Below are positions 17,091 through 25,141 of a DNA stretch of 64,000 nt, in pieces. How positions within the stretch are numbered: the first letter of the stretch is position 1; each line of letters opens with the position of its first letter. The DNA comes from Flavobacterium pectinovorum (GTDB lineage Bacteria > Bacteroidota > Bacteroidia > Flavobacteriales > Flavobacteriaceae): positions 62,001 through 126,000 of the forward strand of contig NZ_JAFEVZ010000014.1 in the NCBI RefSeq assembly GCF_022802975.1, read 5' to 3'. Below the pieces are notes generated by a model. That model ran no database searches, was not told where the DNA came from, and saw nothing but the letters and a program-made list of their open reading frames with translations. The translations under genes were made by a program, and so were the position numbers.

Positions 17091-17211
17091 ATCTCGCAAA
17101 GACGCAAAATTTTTCACGCAGATTCTGCGGATTTAAGCAGATTATAAACAGATAATCTGCGTGCATCTGCTTAAATCTTTTTTAAATCTGCGTGAAAAAA
17201 TTTTACGAGAT
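17091..17211. repeat. Nested inverted repeat, AGATTTAAGCAGATT family
   Basis: Outer arms ATCTCG (17091) and CGAGAT (to 17211), next AAAATTTTTCACGCAGATT (17106-17124)/AATCTGCGTGAAAAAATTTT (17185-17204), inner GATTTAAGCAGAT/ATCTGCTTAAATC. The inner words resemble those of the element at 9460-9675. The rest of the 17046-17333 spacer holds CTTTGTG/AACTCTTAG-type short repeats, a related family of which is at about 23642-23700. Confidence 0.8.
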
Positions 17212-17333
17212 AAAAAAGAAATCCTTTGTGAAGCTCAGTAACTCTTAGTGAATCTTTGTAGTTACTTTGTTTTAAATAAATAAAAACGTAGTGACCTTTT
17301 GCGTAACTCTTAGCGGTAAAACCAGATTTCTAT

Positions 17334-17756
17334 TTATCTCAAATCAATAAAAAATCCGAATACAATTAAGAGTAGACTTGAAATTGGTCCGGAAACAATT
17401 GTCATTAAAGCAGTTTGTCCATCTCCGTGGCATGCCACATTTACACCAAGCATAATTATGTATATCACTGTGTTTAATAAAATGTATAAGGTAAAATTTA
17501 ATGACATGAATTTTTGCCGAATTGTTTTTTCATTCAGTAAAAAAGAATCCAATTTTCTAAAAAATAAAAAGCTAGTTAGTAAGATAAAAAGAATAGAAAA
17601 CCAAAGTACAATTGTATAGCTTATTTCGCAGTTATGGGTTATTTTTTCTATTCCCAAAGCTAAGAGTACACATGGAAAAATACTGAAAATTGGAAATATA
17701 GGAATCAAAGTCCATAAAGCATTTGTAAAAGCATATTTTGTAAATCTGAAATTCAT
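17334..17756 (-). CDS. Hypothetical four-helix membrane protein
   Basis: A 140-residue, very hydrophobic protein with four predicted membrane segments (about 10-35, 43-65, 85-107 and 115-137). I recognise no family motif. The loop VACHGDGQTALMTIVSGPIS between the last two helices is the only polar stretch of note and contains a Cys-His pair. It stands alone between two repeat-rich spacers, is AT-rich and may be accessory. Confidence 0.55.
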   Translation of the reverse strand: MNFRFTKYAFTNALWTLIPIFPIFSIFPCVLLALGIEKITHNCEISYTIVLWFSILFILLTSFLFFRKLDSFLLNEKTIRQKFMSLNFTLYILLNTVIYIIMLGVNVACHGDGQTALMTIVSGPISSLLLIVFGFFIDLR

Positions 17757-17825
17757 TTTATATTATTCATTTAATTAGAATTTACTATTCAATTTTACCA
17801 AAAATAAATACTTAATAAGAAAACT

Positions 17826-17954
17826 TTACCCCAAGAAATCTTTCAACTCGTTGTTAGTGTGCAATGTCATTAAGTTAATCGGTTTATCCTTCACTTCGAG
17901 TGATTTATACATTAATGTGATAGCTTTTAATGCATAAAATTGTATCGAGAAGTC
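17826..17954 (-). pseudogene. 3' fragment of an unidentified gene
   Basis: The minus strand reads a clean 42-residue tail, DFSIQFYALKAITLMYKSLE followed by VKDKPINLMTLHTNNELKDF and LG, then TAA, with an in-frame stop just upstream of it. It looks like the C-terminus of a lost protein; the last residues resemble the end of ThrC (ELKAFLG, at 22336) over ten positions only. It overlaps one arm of an inverted repeat at 17861-18048. Confidence 0.35.
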
Positions 17955-18048
17955 TTAAAACACTTTGGTTCTCGATATTTCATAATAATTTTCTATCGCA
18001 AATTATTACGCAACTCAAACTGACAAATCCTTAACTTAATGACATTGC
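17861..18048. repeat. Inverted repeat with 18-bp perfect arms
   Basis: GCAATGTCATTAAGTTAA (17861-17878) is the exact reverse complement of TTAACTTAATGACATTGC (18031-18048). The 152-bp interior has no complete reading frame. It looks like a small mobile or REP-like element. Confidence 0.7.
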
Positions 18049-18109
18049 GTTCGCAGAAGATTTGATCTAATTCATTCATTAATGTTAATTTCGCCGTTTC
18101 AGGATATGT

Positions 18110-19579
18110 TTATTTATAGTGCTGATAAAACTTATTATTAAAAATCGCATTCGGGTCATATTTCATTTTAAGTTCAAAAAAGGCATCGGCCTGCGGATAT
18201 ACTTTTCTCATTTTCTCCCTGTCAATATGTAAACGATACGGAAGATAAAAAGTTCCTTTATTATTGATGGTAATGTCAACCAAATCATTGGTTAGGACCT
18301 TCATTTGTTTTTCCTGTTCTGCTGTTTTTTTCTGGTTGAATAAAAAGACAAAACCAAACACATTTTCCTTGGCATAATTCATATAACTGTCTTTGTCCTG
18401 ATAGATACCACGAATCGTAATGTTAATCAAATCAATGTCAGACTTTTCTAATATAGGTTTCATGTCTTTAATGAATTGATTGAAGTTTCGCTCCGGAATA
18501 AAATATTCCTGTAAAATGTCTGTCGAATTCGGATCTTTGTTTTCAATCAGCGAAACATGATCGTTTAGTAGCTCATTTCTGGAGAAGGTTTCATTTTTTA
18601 AAACTTTCGTCATTCCCGATTCTAAATCCCAGCGGAGTCTTTTACCATATTCACTGTTTACAGTTCCTCTAAAAACCAAACGTTTGGTTTCAGAAGCTTT
18701 CTCGTGTAAGTTTTGTAAAGGCAATGGTTTTTCATCCACTCTTTCAAAAAAGTTTAATGTTGCATCTTCTAAAAAGTGTTTCTCAGAAATTCTTAATCTT
18801 CCAAAAACCAATTCGACATTTGGATTTTGAGAAACATATTTTTTATAATTTGCCACATAATTTTCTGCACTTAATTTGACATATTTATAGCGTAAAGCCG
18901 TATTGTTTACAACCTTAAGTTTCACATCCAAAATAATTCCGAAAAGGCCATAACCGCCAATAACCGATTTAAATAATTCCTGATTTTCGGTTCTGCTGCA
19001 ATTCATGATTTTGCCTTCATAATTCATCAAAGTAAAAGAAATAACACTCGACGAAACAGGAGGTGAGTCCTTCTGCCAGCCGTGACCGTTAACGCTCATA
19101 GATCCGCCGATGGAGAACGAACTAAAAGCCTGCATTACGGCAATTGATTTGCCGCGTTTGTCCAAATATTCAATAGCATCCTGCCATAATGCACCTGAAC
19201 CAATCGTCAGAATGTTAGTATTAGAATCTAATTCAATATGTTTGTACGGGAGCATATTAACCTCGATTCCGTCAGGATAAATGCTATGCCCGCCCATACT
19301 GTGTTGTGCTCCGGCAACGGCTATTTTAAGTTTTTTTTCCTGAGCATATTTTAAAATGCTTTGAAGTTGTTTTATGATCTCAGTTTTATCTTCAGGAACC
19401 TTTAATATAGTATCAACCTTCGTTAAATTAAGCTGACTTGCATCATTTGTATAACCATTCGGAATTTCATTTGTAAGCTCTGCTTCGTTCCATTTGGTCA
19501 TTAATACATGGAGTACAGGAACAGATATAAAGACTACAGTTATAAAAAGAAGGGTAAGATAAAATTGTTTTTTCTTCAT
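18110..19579 (-). CDS. FAD-binding oxidoreductase, sugar-lactone oxidase type
   Basis: A flavoprotein of the FAD_binding_4 (PCMH) family with a C-terminal region like D-arabinono-1,4-lactone oxidase, about 489 residues. An N-terminal signal anchor (about 7-27, LTLLFITVVFISVPVLHVLM) is followed by the PCMH fold: KIAVAGAQHSMGGHS (FAD pyrophosphate loop; the histidine may bind the flavin), LTIGSGALWQDAIEYLD, then SIGGSMSVNGHGWQKDSPPV and IGGYGLFGIILDVKLKVVN. The ending EKMRKVYPQADAFFELKMKY and FNNKFYQHY is typical of aldonolactone oxidases. The start is taken at the ATG at 19579, because the upstream extension to 19666 has no signal-peptide character. The substrate is unknown. Confidence 0.85.
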   Translation of the reverse strand: MKKKQFYLTLLFITVVFISVPVLHVLMTKWNEAELTNEIPNGYTNDASQLNLTKVDTILKVPEDKTEIIKQLQSILKYAQEKKLKIAVAGAQHSMGGHSIYPDGIEVNMLPYKHIELDSNTNILTIGSGALWQDAIEYLDKRGKSIAVMQAFSSFSIGGSMSVNGHGWQKDSPPVSSSVISFTLMNYEGKIMNCSRTENQELFKSVIGGYGLFGIILDVKLKVVNNTALRYKYVKLSAENYVANYKKYVSQNPNVELVFGRLRISEKHFLEDATLNFFERVDEKPLPLQNLHEKASETKRLVFRGTVNSEYGKRLRWDLESGMTKVLKNETFSRNELLNDHVSLIENKDPNSTDILQEYFIPERNFNQFIKDMKPILEKSDIDLINITIRGIYQDKDSYMNYAKENVFGFVFLFNQKKTAEQEKQMKVLTNDLVDITINNKGTFYLPYRLHIDREKMRKVYPQADAFFELKMKYDPNAIFNNKFYQHYK

Positions 19580-19733
19580 GTATTGATTGTGATGGCAGAC
19601 TGTAAATATAGAAGATTTATGTTCAAAAAATAAATACATCGATATAAATATTCGTACAAAAGCCATAAACCATAAGAACGAAATCTTACAATTTTGTGGC
19701 TTGAAATTTTTATAATAGCGATTTCTTATCGTT

Positions 19734-19814
19734 GCTAGTGCGAGCGTCTCGCTCGTACCTGTTCCAATTGGTTTTGAATTTCTTTGTGCTCACGAGCGGG
19801 ACGCTCGCGCTAGC
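19734..19814. repeat. 81-bp palindromic-ended repeat, copy 1
   Basis: Begins GCTAGTGCGAGCGTCTCGCT and ends GAGCGGGACGCTCGCGCTAGC, with TTCCAATTGGTTTTGAATTT in the middle. The ends are inverted repeats. A second 81-bp copy starts 172 bp further on. Confidence 0.9.
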
Positions 19815-19868
19815 GGGGGAAGTTGCTGAATCGGAAATAACTTTTTTTTAAAAATATATTAAATTTTG

Positions 19869-19898
19869 AAGAGACCTTTTGTGGAGGTCTCTTTTTTG
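19869..19898 (+). terminator. Orphan terminator upstream of the XRE gene
   Basis: AAGAGACC (19869-19876)/GGTCTCTT (19886-19893), then T5. There is no plus-strand gene in front of it. It and its 5' flank align with the terminator region after the XRE gene (20351-20407), so it looks like the relic end of a lost tandem copy. Confidence 0.75.
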
Positions 19899-19905
19899 TT
19901 CTATT

Positions 19906-19986
19906 GCTAGCGCAAGCGTCTCGCTCGTGCACGTTCCAATTGGTTTTGAATTTCTTTGCGTTCACGAGCGGGACGCTCGCGCTAGC
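19906..19986. repeat. 81-bp palindromic-ended repeat, copy 2
   Basis: GCTAGCGCAAGCGTCTCGCT to GAGCGGGACGCTCGCGCTAGC, the same length and order as the copy at 19734-19814. It ends 9 bp before the first recognisable codon (ATA AGC) of the XRE regulator, replacing its natural start. Confidence 0.9.
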
Positions 19987-20349
19987 AGGGGAAACATAAG
20001 CCGTATAAGAGAGCTTAAAGATATGAAACAGGAAGCACTGGCACAGGCTTTGGGAATAAGTCAGCAGGCAGTTTCTGCTATTGAAAACAGCGAAACTGTA
20101 GACGAACAAAAACTAATTGAAGTAGCTAAAGCTCTTGAAGTTTCTGTTGAAGCAATTAAAAACTTTTCGGAAGAAGCGGTTTTAAATATTATTGGTAATA
20201 CTTATCATGATAATGGTATTGTAAATGCCGGACTTAATTATAATTGTACTTTTAATCCTTTAGATAAAGTTGTTGAACTTTACGAACGTTTGGTGCAAGC
20301 TGAAAAAGAGAAAATTGAGTATTTGGAGAAATTATTGAACGGGAAATAA
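19927..20349 (+). CDS. XRE-family helix-turn-helix regulator, N-terminus replaced by a repeat
   Basis: From about 19996 the frame encodes an XRE-type helix-turn-helix (ISRIRELKDMKQEALAQALG, then ISQQAVSAIENSETVDEQKL), followed by a linker and a C-terminal coiled coil (LDKVVELYERLVQAEKEKIE) likely to dimerise. The usual start, a dozen residues upstream, is missing: an 81-bp palindromic repeat (19906-19986) abuts the gene. In-frame starts are a TTG at 19879 inside a terminator, a GTG at 19927 inside the repeat, and an ATG at 20023 that would lose helix 1. The start given is therefore tentative, and the gene may be a 5'-truncated pseudogene. It ends in its own terminator. Confidence 0.6.
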   Translation: MHVPIGFEFLCVHERDARASRGNISRIRELKDMKQEALAQALGISQQAVSAIENSETVDEQKLIEVAKALEVSVEAIKNFSEEAVLNIIGNTYHDNGIVNAGLNYNCTFNPLDKVVELYERLVQAEKEKIEYLEKLLNGK

Positions 20350-20378
20350 ACGTTTTTTGAACATATATTTAATTCTGG

Positions 20379-20407
20379 AAAGAGGTCTTGATAAGATCTC
20401 TTTTTTT
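20379..20407 (+). terminator. Terminator of the XRE gene
   Basis: AAAGAGGTCTT (20379-20389) pairs with AAGATCTCTTT (20393-20403), with one G-U pair, followed by a T run; 30 bp after the stop. Confidence 0.85.
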
Positions 20408-20535
20408 ATTCTGGTTTCGCTTATAAAAATTGTAATTGATTTTTAAATTTTTCCAACAGTAAAAAATATCTTTTTTCTTTCTTATTTTTATAATTAGTTT
20501 AAAATCAAAAATCTATTAATGTCTATTTTTAAATC

Positions 20536-22242
20536 ATGAAAAGACCACAAATATTATCTTTAAACTTAACTGAAAAAGCAAATCAATTACTGGTAGAAAA
20601 AGGATATGATGTTTATAAAGGTAGTCTAGGAAAGCTTATTGATACTCAAAATAAAAAGCAAGAAGGCAAGTATTGCTTAAATAACTTTGATTTACCTCCA
20701 AATTTTCATGAATATGATATTGTTATTGTTGACTTATCAAATGAGGAAATAATTTCTTATTCAAAAGAAGAGAATATTCGTTCAGAGAACAAAAGCAACA
20801 ATAATATGTATATGCTTTGTCAATATCCTCAAACAATTTTTGACCCTCGAGGACTAGCTATAAAAAAAATGTCTAATGAAATAATTGAATTAATTAAAAA
20901 GGATTCAATGTTAATTGTTTTTCAAGAGAAAGCTTTTGAAAATCAATATCATGTGGTTGAAGAAAATGGAGATAGGCCGATTTCTAAAAGTAAGTTTTCT
21001 GTTGGTAACTATGAATTTATGCCGGTGTTTCCTTTTATAAAAAATAAACATGGTATTATTACTAAGGTTGTTCCTGAAGGGACAGAATTTGCTAAATTGT
21101 TAAGTAAATATAATTCTGATTTCTCTTATGAAAATATTTATAGTCATCCAACAATGTGGGATGGTGATGAGAGGGTTTTGAATCCTAACTTTTATCCGCT
21201 TTTAAGAAATACTAATGATGAAATAATATCATTCGTAAATTTTAAAGAAAAGTCAAGTTTGTATTTGTTTCCTAAAATGTCTGATTATTCAAATTTTTTA
21301 ATTGAATTTATTCAAAATATTGCTCCTGAATATCAACCTGCGTTATTTCCAGATTCAACACTTAAAAAATGGACAAATGATACAGAATATGCTTTGCCGA
21401 ATCATCTAAAGTTGTTAGAAGAAAAAGAAATAATCTTAGAAGAATTTAAAAAAAGGCATAAAGCGAAAGAATCGGAAATTGCAAAAAATATGATTGAATA
21501 TGATTTTTTGCATGGTATTTTGACAGAAAGCGGAGATAATTTAGTTCATGCAGTTATTAAATTTTTGGAATGGCTTGGTTTTATAAATGTTGTTGATATG
21601 GATACGCAAGTCACTACAATAAAAGAAGAAGATATACAGATTGAAACTAGTAAAGGATTGTTGGTTATAGAAGTTAAAGGGATTGGAGGAACCTCAAAAG
21701 ATTCGGAGTGTAGTCAAATTTCAAAAATTAAATATAGAAGAGCAAAACAAAGAGATGCTTTTGACGTCTTTGGTCTTTATATTGTAAATCATCAAAGATA
21801 TCTACCTCCATTGAAAAGAGAAAACCCACCTTTTAACAATGAACAAATTGCTCACGCCATAAGTGATGAAAGAGGATTGTTAACGACTTGGGATTTATTT
21901 AATTTGTTTTATGATGTTGAAAAAGAAGTTATAACTAAAGAAGAAGCTAGAGAGAGATTTTATAATTATGGGTTGATTTCATTTACGCCTCAAAATCTTA
22001 AATTAATATCAAAAATTGAAGAGGTATATCTTAAAGGCTTGGTGTTTATATTGAAATTAGATAAAATAACTTTGAAAATAGGGGATATTTTATTTATTGA
22101 AAAAAATGGGAGATTTGAAAAATTAACGATTGTTGAATTAAAATTGAATGACAAAAGTGTTGATGAAGTATATGAAGGAGAAGTAGGTGTAAAGGGGGAT
22201 ATTTTTGTAAATAAAATGTCTAACGTTTATATTAAATTTTAA
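20536..22242 (+). CDS. Unrecognised protein with a PD-(D/E)XK-like nuclease core
   Basis: A 568-residue protein, very AT-rich, that I cannot assign to a named family. The N-terminal part (1-110) ends in EYDIVIVDLSNEE, an alpha/beta strand with a terminal aspartate as in Rossmann-like or ATP-binding folds. Around 350-440 lies a restriction-endonuclease-like pattern: VIKFLEWLGFINV, EEDIQIE (Asp366), LLVIEVKGIGG (Glu379, Lys381), then QISKIKYRRAKQ and LYIVNHQRYLPP, ending LLTTWDLFNLF. D, E-x-K and the downstream Q fit a PD-(D/E)XK active site. The C-terminus (about 500-568) looks like a small beta barrel. It stands alone after the damaged XRE gene. A defence or stress role is plausible but unproven. 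Confidence 0.6.
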   Translation: MKRPQILSLNLTEKANQLLVEKGYDVYKGSLGKLIDTQNKKQEGKYCLNNFDLPPNFHEYDIVIVDLSNEEIISYSKEENIRSENKSNNNMYMLCQYPQTIFDPRGLAIKKMSNEIIELIKKDSMLIVFQEKAFENQYHVVEENGDRPISKSKFSVGNYEFMPVFPFIKNKHGIITKVVPEGTEFAKLLSKYNSDFSYENIYSHPTMWDGDERVLNPNFYPLLRNTNDEIISFVNFKEKSSLYLFPKMSDYSNFLIEFIQNIAPEYQPALFPDSTLKKWTNDTEYALPNHLKLLEEKEIILEEFKKRHKAKESEIAKNMIEYDFLHGILTESGDNLVHAVIKFLEWLGFINVVDMDTQVTTIKEEDIQIETSKGLLVIEVKGIGGTSKDSECSQISKIKYRRAKQRDAFDVFGLYIVNHQRYLPPLKRENPPFNNEQIAHAISDERGLLTTWDLFNLFYDVEKEVITKEEARERFYNYGLISFTPQNLKLISKIEEVYLKGLVFILKLDKITLKIGDILFIEKNGRFEKLTIVELKLNDKSVDEVYEGEVGVKGDIFVNKMSNVYIKF

Positions 22243-22247
22243 TTTAT

Positions 22248-22287
22248 TAAAACATTAAAGGCTTTAAAACAAGCCTTCAATGTTTTA
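22248..22287. terminator. Hairpin between the 568-residue gene and thrC
   Basis: TAAAACATT (22248-22256) and AAGGCTT (22258-22264) pair with AAGCCTT (22271-22277) and AATGTTTTA (22279-22287). It lies 5 bp after the plus-strand stop. It could serve both convergent genes; no strong T run follows. Confidence 0.55.
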
Positions 22288-22335
22288 GATATTAGTTAAT
22301 TTATATCATTTTTTTAATGAGATTTTCAGAAAAAA

Positions 22336-23625
22336 TTACCCCAAGAAAGCCTTCAACTCTTCATAAGTCCCAATCTTCACACTAACTTTCTCCTCATTAA
22401 TAACACTCTCAATTTGAGCAGGAATAGGAAGTGTAATTCCTAAAGCAGGTTCAACAACATCTAAGAATTTAATAGGATGCGCCGTTTCTAAGAAAATACC
22501 AATGGCGTTAGGATATTTTTCAAGCTCTTTTTTCAAACCTAAATAACCAACAGCGCCGTGAGGTTCTGCGATGTAACCATCTGTGTTATAAATTTTCTTT
22601 AGAGCTTCAAGTGTTTCTTCATCAGTATAACTATAAGAAGAAAAGTCTTTTTCAAAAGCCTTCAAGTCATTATTGTACAATTCCTGAATCCTGATAAAGT
22701 TGCTTGGGTTTCCAACGTCCATTGCGTTAGAGATGGTGGCTTTAGAAGGTTTCGGATCGTATTTTCCGTTTTCTAAGAATCTTGGTACGGTATCGTTTAC
22801 GTTTGTAGACGCTACAAAATGTTCAATTGGCAGACCTAATTTCTTTGCCATAATTCCGGCGCAGATATTTCCGAAGTTTCCGCTTGGGCAAGAGAAAACT
22901 AATGGTTTGTTTTGGTTTTTCAACGCTTTGTAAGCAAAGAAGAAATAAAACATTTGCGGTAACCAGCGCGAAATATTAATCGAATTCGCTGAGGTCAGGT
23001 TTTTATGCGCTAAAGTTTCATCTAAAAACGCTTTTTTCACCATATCCTGACAATCGTCAAAAACGCCGTCAACTTCAAGTGCTTTAATGTTCTGCCCTAA
23101 AGTAGTCAATTGTTTTTCCTGAATATCGCTCACTTTTCCTGACGGATATAAAATAACAACATCAACCCCGTCAACGCCTAAAAATCCACTGGCAACGGCT
23201 CCGCCTGTATCTCCTGAAGTCGCTACTAAAACGGTGTTTTTAGCGTCTTTTTTGTCTTTGTTGAAATAGCCAAGACAGCGTGACATAAATCGCGCTCCAA
23301 CGTCTTTAAACGCCATTGTCGGCCCGTGGAATAATTCTAACGAATAGATTCCGTTTTCAACTTTCACCACCGGAAAATCAAAAACTAAAGTATCAGCAAT
23401 GATTTCTTTTAGTTTTTCTGCCGGGATTTCATCACCAACGAATTGTTTGATCGCTTCAAAAGCAATTTCTTCGTGGCTTAAACTTTCGATTGTATCAAAA
23501 AATGAAGGATCTAAAGCGGTAATATTTTCAGGGAAATATAATCCTTTATCACTCGCTAATCCTTGTATTACAGCTTCCTGAAAAGAAACTTTTGGGGCAT
23601 TATGGTTTAAACTGTAGTATTTCAT
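22336..23625 (-). CDS. thrC: Threonine synthase
   Basis: ThrC converts O-phosphohomoserine to threonine with PLP. About 429 residues from the ATG at 23625 (MKYYSLNHNAPKVSF), which matches the family start; an upstream TTG-type extension is rejected. ELFHGPTMAFKDVGARFM contains the PLP lysine. VLVATSGDTGGAVASGFLG binds phosphate, and SCPSGNFGNICAG and EPHGAVGYLGL complete the active site. It is the last gene of the thrA-thrB-thrC set, but 447 bp of repeat DNA separate it from thrB, so transcription through the gap is uncertain. Confidence 0.97.
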   Translation of the reverse strand: MKYYSLNHNAPKVSFQEAVIQGLASDKGLYFPENITALDPSFFDTIESLSHEEIAFEAIKQFVGDEIPAEKLKEIIADTLVFDFPVVKVENGIYSLELFHGPTMAFKDVGARFMSRCLGYFNKDKKDAKNTVLVATSGDTGGAVASGFLGVDGVDVVILYPSGKVSDIQEKQLTTLGQNIKALEVDGVFDDCQDMVKKAFLDETLAHKNLTSANSINISRWLPQMFYFFFAYKALKNQNKPLVFSCPSGNFGNICAGIMAKKLGLPIEHFVASTNVNDTVPRFLENGKYDPKPSKATISNAMDVGNPSNFIRIQELYNNDLKAFEKDFSSYSYTDEETLEALKKIYNTDGYIAEPHGAVGYLGLKKELEKYPNAIGIFLETAHPIKFLDVVEPALGITLPIPAQIESVINEEKVSVKIGTYEELKAFLG

Positions 23626-23641
23626 TGTGTTGTTTTTATTT

Positions 23642-23700
23642 AACCGCAAAGAGCGCAAGGAATTGGGTTCTTTTGAAAACGCAGAGAACGCAAAGCTTTG
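23642..23700. repeat. AACCGCAAAG-type repeat
   Basis: AACCGCAAAGAGCGCAAGGA and AACGCAGAGAACGCAAAGCT, short quasi-repeats of GCAAAG spaced by about 8 bp, just upstream of thrC. A related run lies at 17098-17330. Confidence 0.5.
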
Positions 23701-23750
23701 TGGTGATATTTTTTATTTCAATAAATTATGTTTTCAATTATGTGTTAGTT

Positions 23751-24004
23751 CTGTCAGGCTGAGCGGAGTCGAAGCCCCGCAACGTATAGACATAATGTAA
23801 ATCCTCAAAGTTTGTCATTTCGAGGAACGAGAAATCACACTCGAAACTCCGTATAGAAATTCGCCAATCTTTGTCGACAAACTAGTGTGATTTGCTTCGC
23901 CTATTCGCTATCGCTCGGGTCTCCTTTTAGTCGAAATGACAAACTAGACGTGCTATGATTTGTGTCTCACTTTGCGTGGGCTTCGACTCCGATCAGCCTG
24001 ACAA
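23751..24004. repeat. Composite nested inverted repeat between thrC and thrB
   Basis: Outer arms CTGTCAGGCTGAGCGGAGTC at 23751 and ACTCCGATCAGCCTGACA ending 24004. Inner arms GTTTGTCATTTCGAGGAACG plus AGAAATCACACT (23810-23841) against AGTGTGATTT (from 23884) and AGTCGAAATGACAAAC (to 23945). One element appears to sit inside another. No gene in this spacer. Confidence 0.85.
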
Positions 24005-24072
24005 ACGCCTCGTATAACTCTTAATACTTAATTCTTTGTACTTAATACATTTCGCAATTCACATCTCACATT

Positions 24073-24993
24073 TTACAAAATCCTTACACCATCCGGATTA
24101 ATCTTCGATACATGAATTTCATACGGCAAATTCATCTTTTCGTAAACCTCGCTCATGGCTTTGGCGATTTGATCTGCGGTTTCTTTCCCTCGGCTTAAAG
24201 CAAAAATCGACGGACCTGAACCTGAAATTCCGGAACCTAAAGCACCGTTTTCGTAAGCAGTTTGTTTGATTAAATCAAATCCCGGAATCAAAACACTTCG
24301 TAAAGGCTCTACGATTTCGTCATGAAGCGATCTTCCAATCAATTCGTAATCTTTGGTGTAAAGACCTGCAACCAATCCGCCCACATTTCCCCATTGCATA
24401 ATGGCACTTTTTAGGGAAACGTTTTGTTTTAAAACCGAACGTGCGTCGGAAGTTTTCAATTCAATCTGTGGGTGAACCACCGTTGCGTATAATTCTTCAG
24501 GACTGTCAATTCTGATAATATCAAGCGGAGCGTAGCTTCTTACCAAAGTAAATCCGCCTAAAAGGGCAGGGGCAACGTTGTCAGCATGCGCGTTTCCGCT
24601 GGCTAATTTTTCGCCCTGCATGGCAAACTGAACCAAATCTTTACGGGAATAAGGTCTTCCTAATAATTCATTAATTCCGAAAACCGCTCCGGCAGAACTT
24701 GCAGCACTGCTTCCAATTCCGCTTCCGGCTTTGATATTTTTATAAATTTCGATTTCAAATCCAAAATCCAGTTCGTCCAAAGTTGCTAACATTGCCAAAG
24801 CAGCAACACCCGAAACGTTTTTCTCGGTTTCAAGAGGCAAATCGGCACCCACAATTTTAGTAATCCGAACACCTTTCTGATCTGATTTTCGAACAATCAT
24901 TTCATCGCCCGCATTGTCTAAGCAAAGTCCAAGCACATCGAATCCGCATGAGAGGTTGGCAATTGTAGCGGGACAGAATAATTTTATTTCCAT
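24073..24993 (-). CDS. thrB: Homoserine kinase
   Basis: ThrB phosphorylates homoserine, feeding ThrC. A GHMP kinase of 306 residues: the N-terminal PATIANLSCGFDVLGLCL is typical of the family, the glycine/serine ATP loop is IKAGSGIGSSAASSAGAV, and GSGISGSGPSIFAL is the third GHMP motif. All catalytic features are intact. It sits between thrA and thrC on the same strand, with 148 bp of CTAAG-type repeat separating it from thrA. Confidence 0.97.
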   Translation of the reverse strand: MEIKLFCPATIANLSCGFDVLGLCLDNAGDEMIVRKSDQKGVRITKIVGADLPLETEKNVSGVAALAMLATLDELDFGFEIEIYKNIKAGSGIGSSAASSAGAVFGINELLGRPYSRKDLVQFAMQGEKLASGNAHADNVAPALLGGFTLVRSYAPLDIIRIDSPEELYATVVHPQIELKTSDARSVLKQNVSLKSAIMQWGNVGGLVAGLYTKDYELIGRSLHDEIVEPLRSVLIPGFDLIKQTAYENGALGSGISGSGPSIFALSRGKETADQIAKAMSEVYEKMNLPYEIHVSKINPDGVRIL

Positions 24994-24995
24994 TT

Positions 24996-25141
24996 TTTAA
25001 AAGGTTCTGAGTTGCTAAGATGCTAAGGTTCTAAGTTTTTCTTTGCAACTGTTTATTTTTTGTTTCTAATGAACTAAGGTTCTAAATGAAAGATTTAAGG
25101 AAAAAGCCTCAGAATCTTAGCAACTTAGAACCTTAGCACCT
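24996..25141. repeat. CTAAG-type repeats between thrB and thrA
   Basis: GGTTCTGAGTTGCTAAGATGCTAAGGTTCTAAG at the left, and TCAGAATCTTAGCAACTTAG and AACCTTAGCACC at the right: two clusters in inverted orientation that could fold into a long hairpin inside the thr mRNA. Confidence 0.7.

Noticed and set aside
17826..17954. Duplicate 3' end of thrC
   Set aside because: Only the last ten residues resemble ThrC; the preceding 30 do not.
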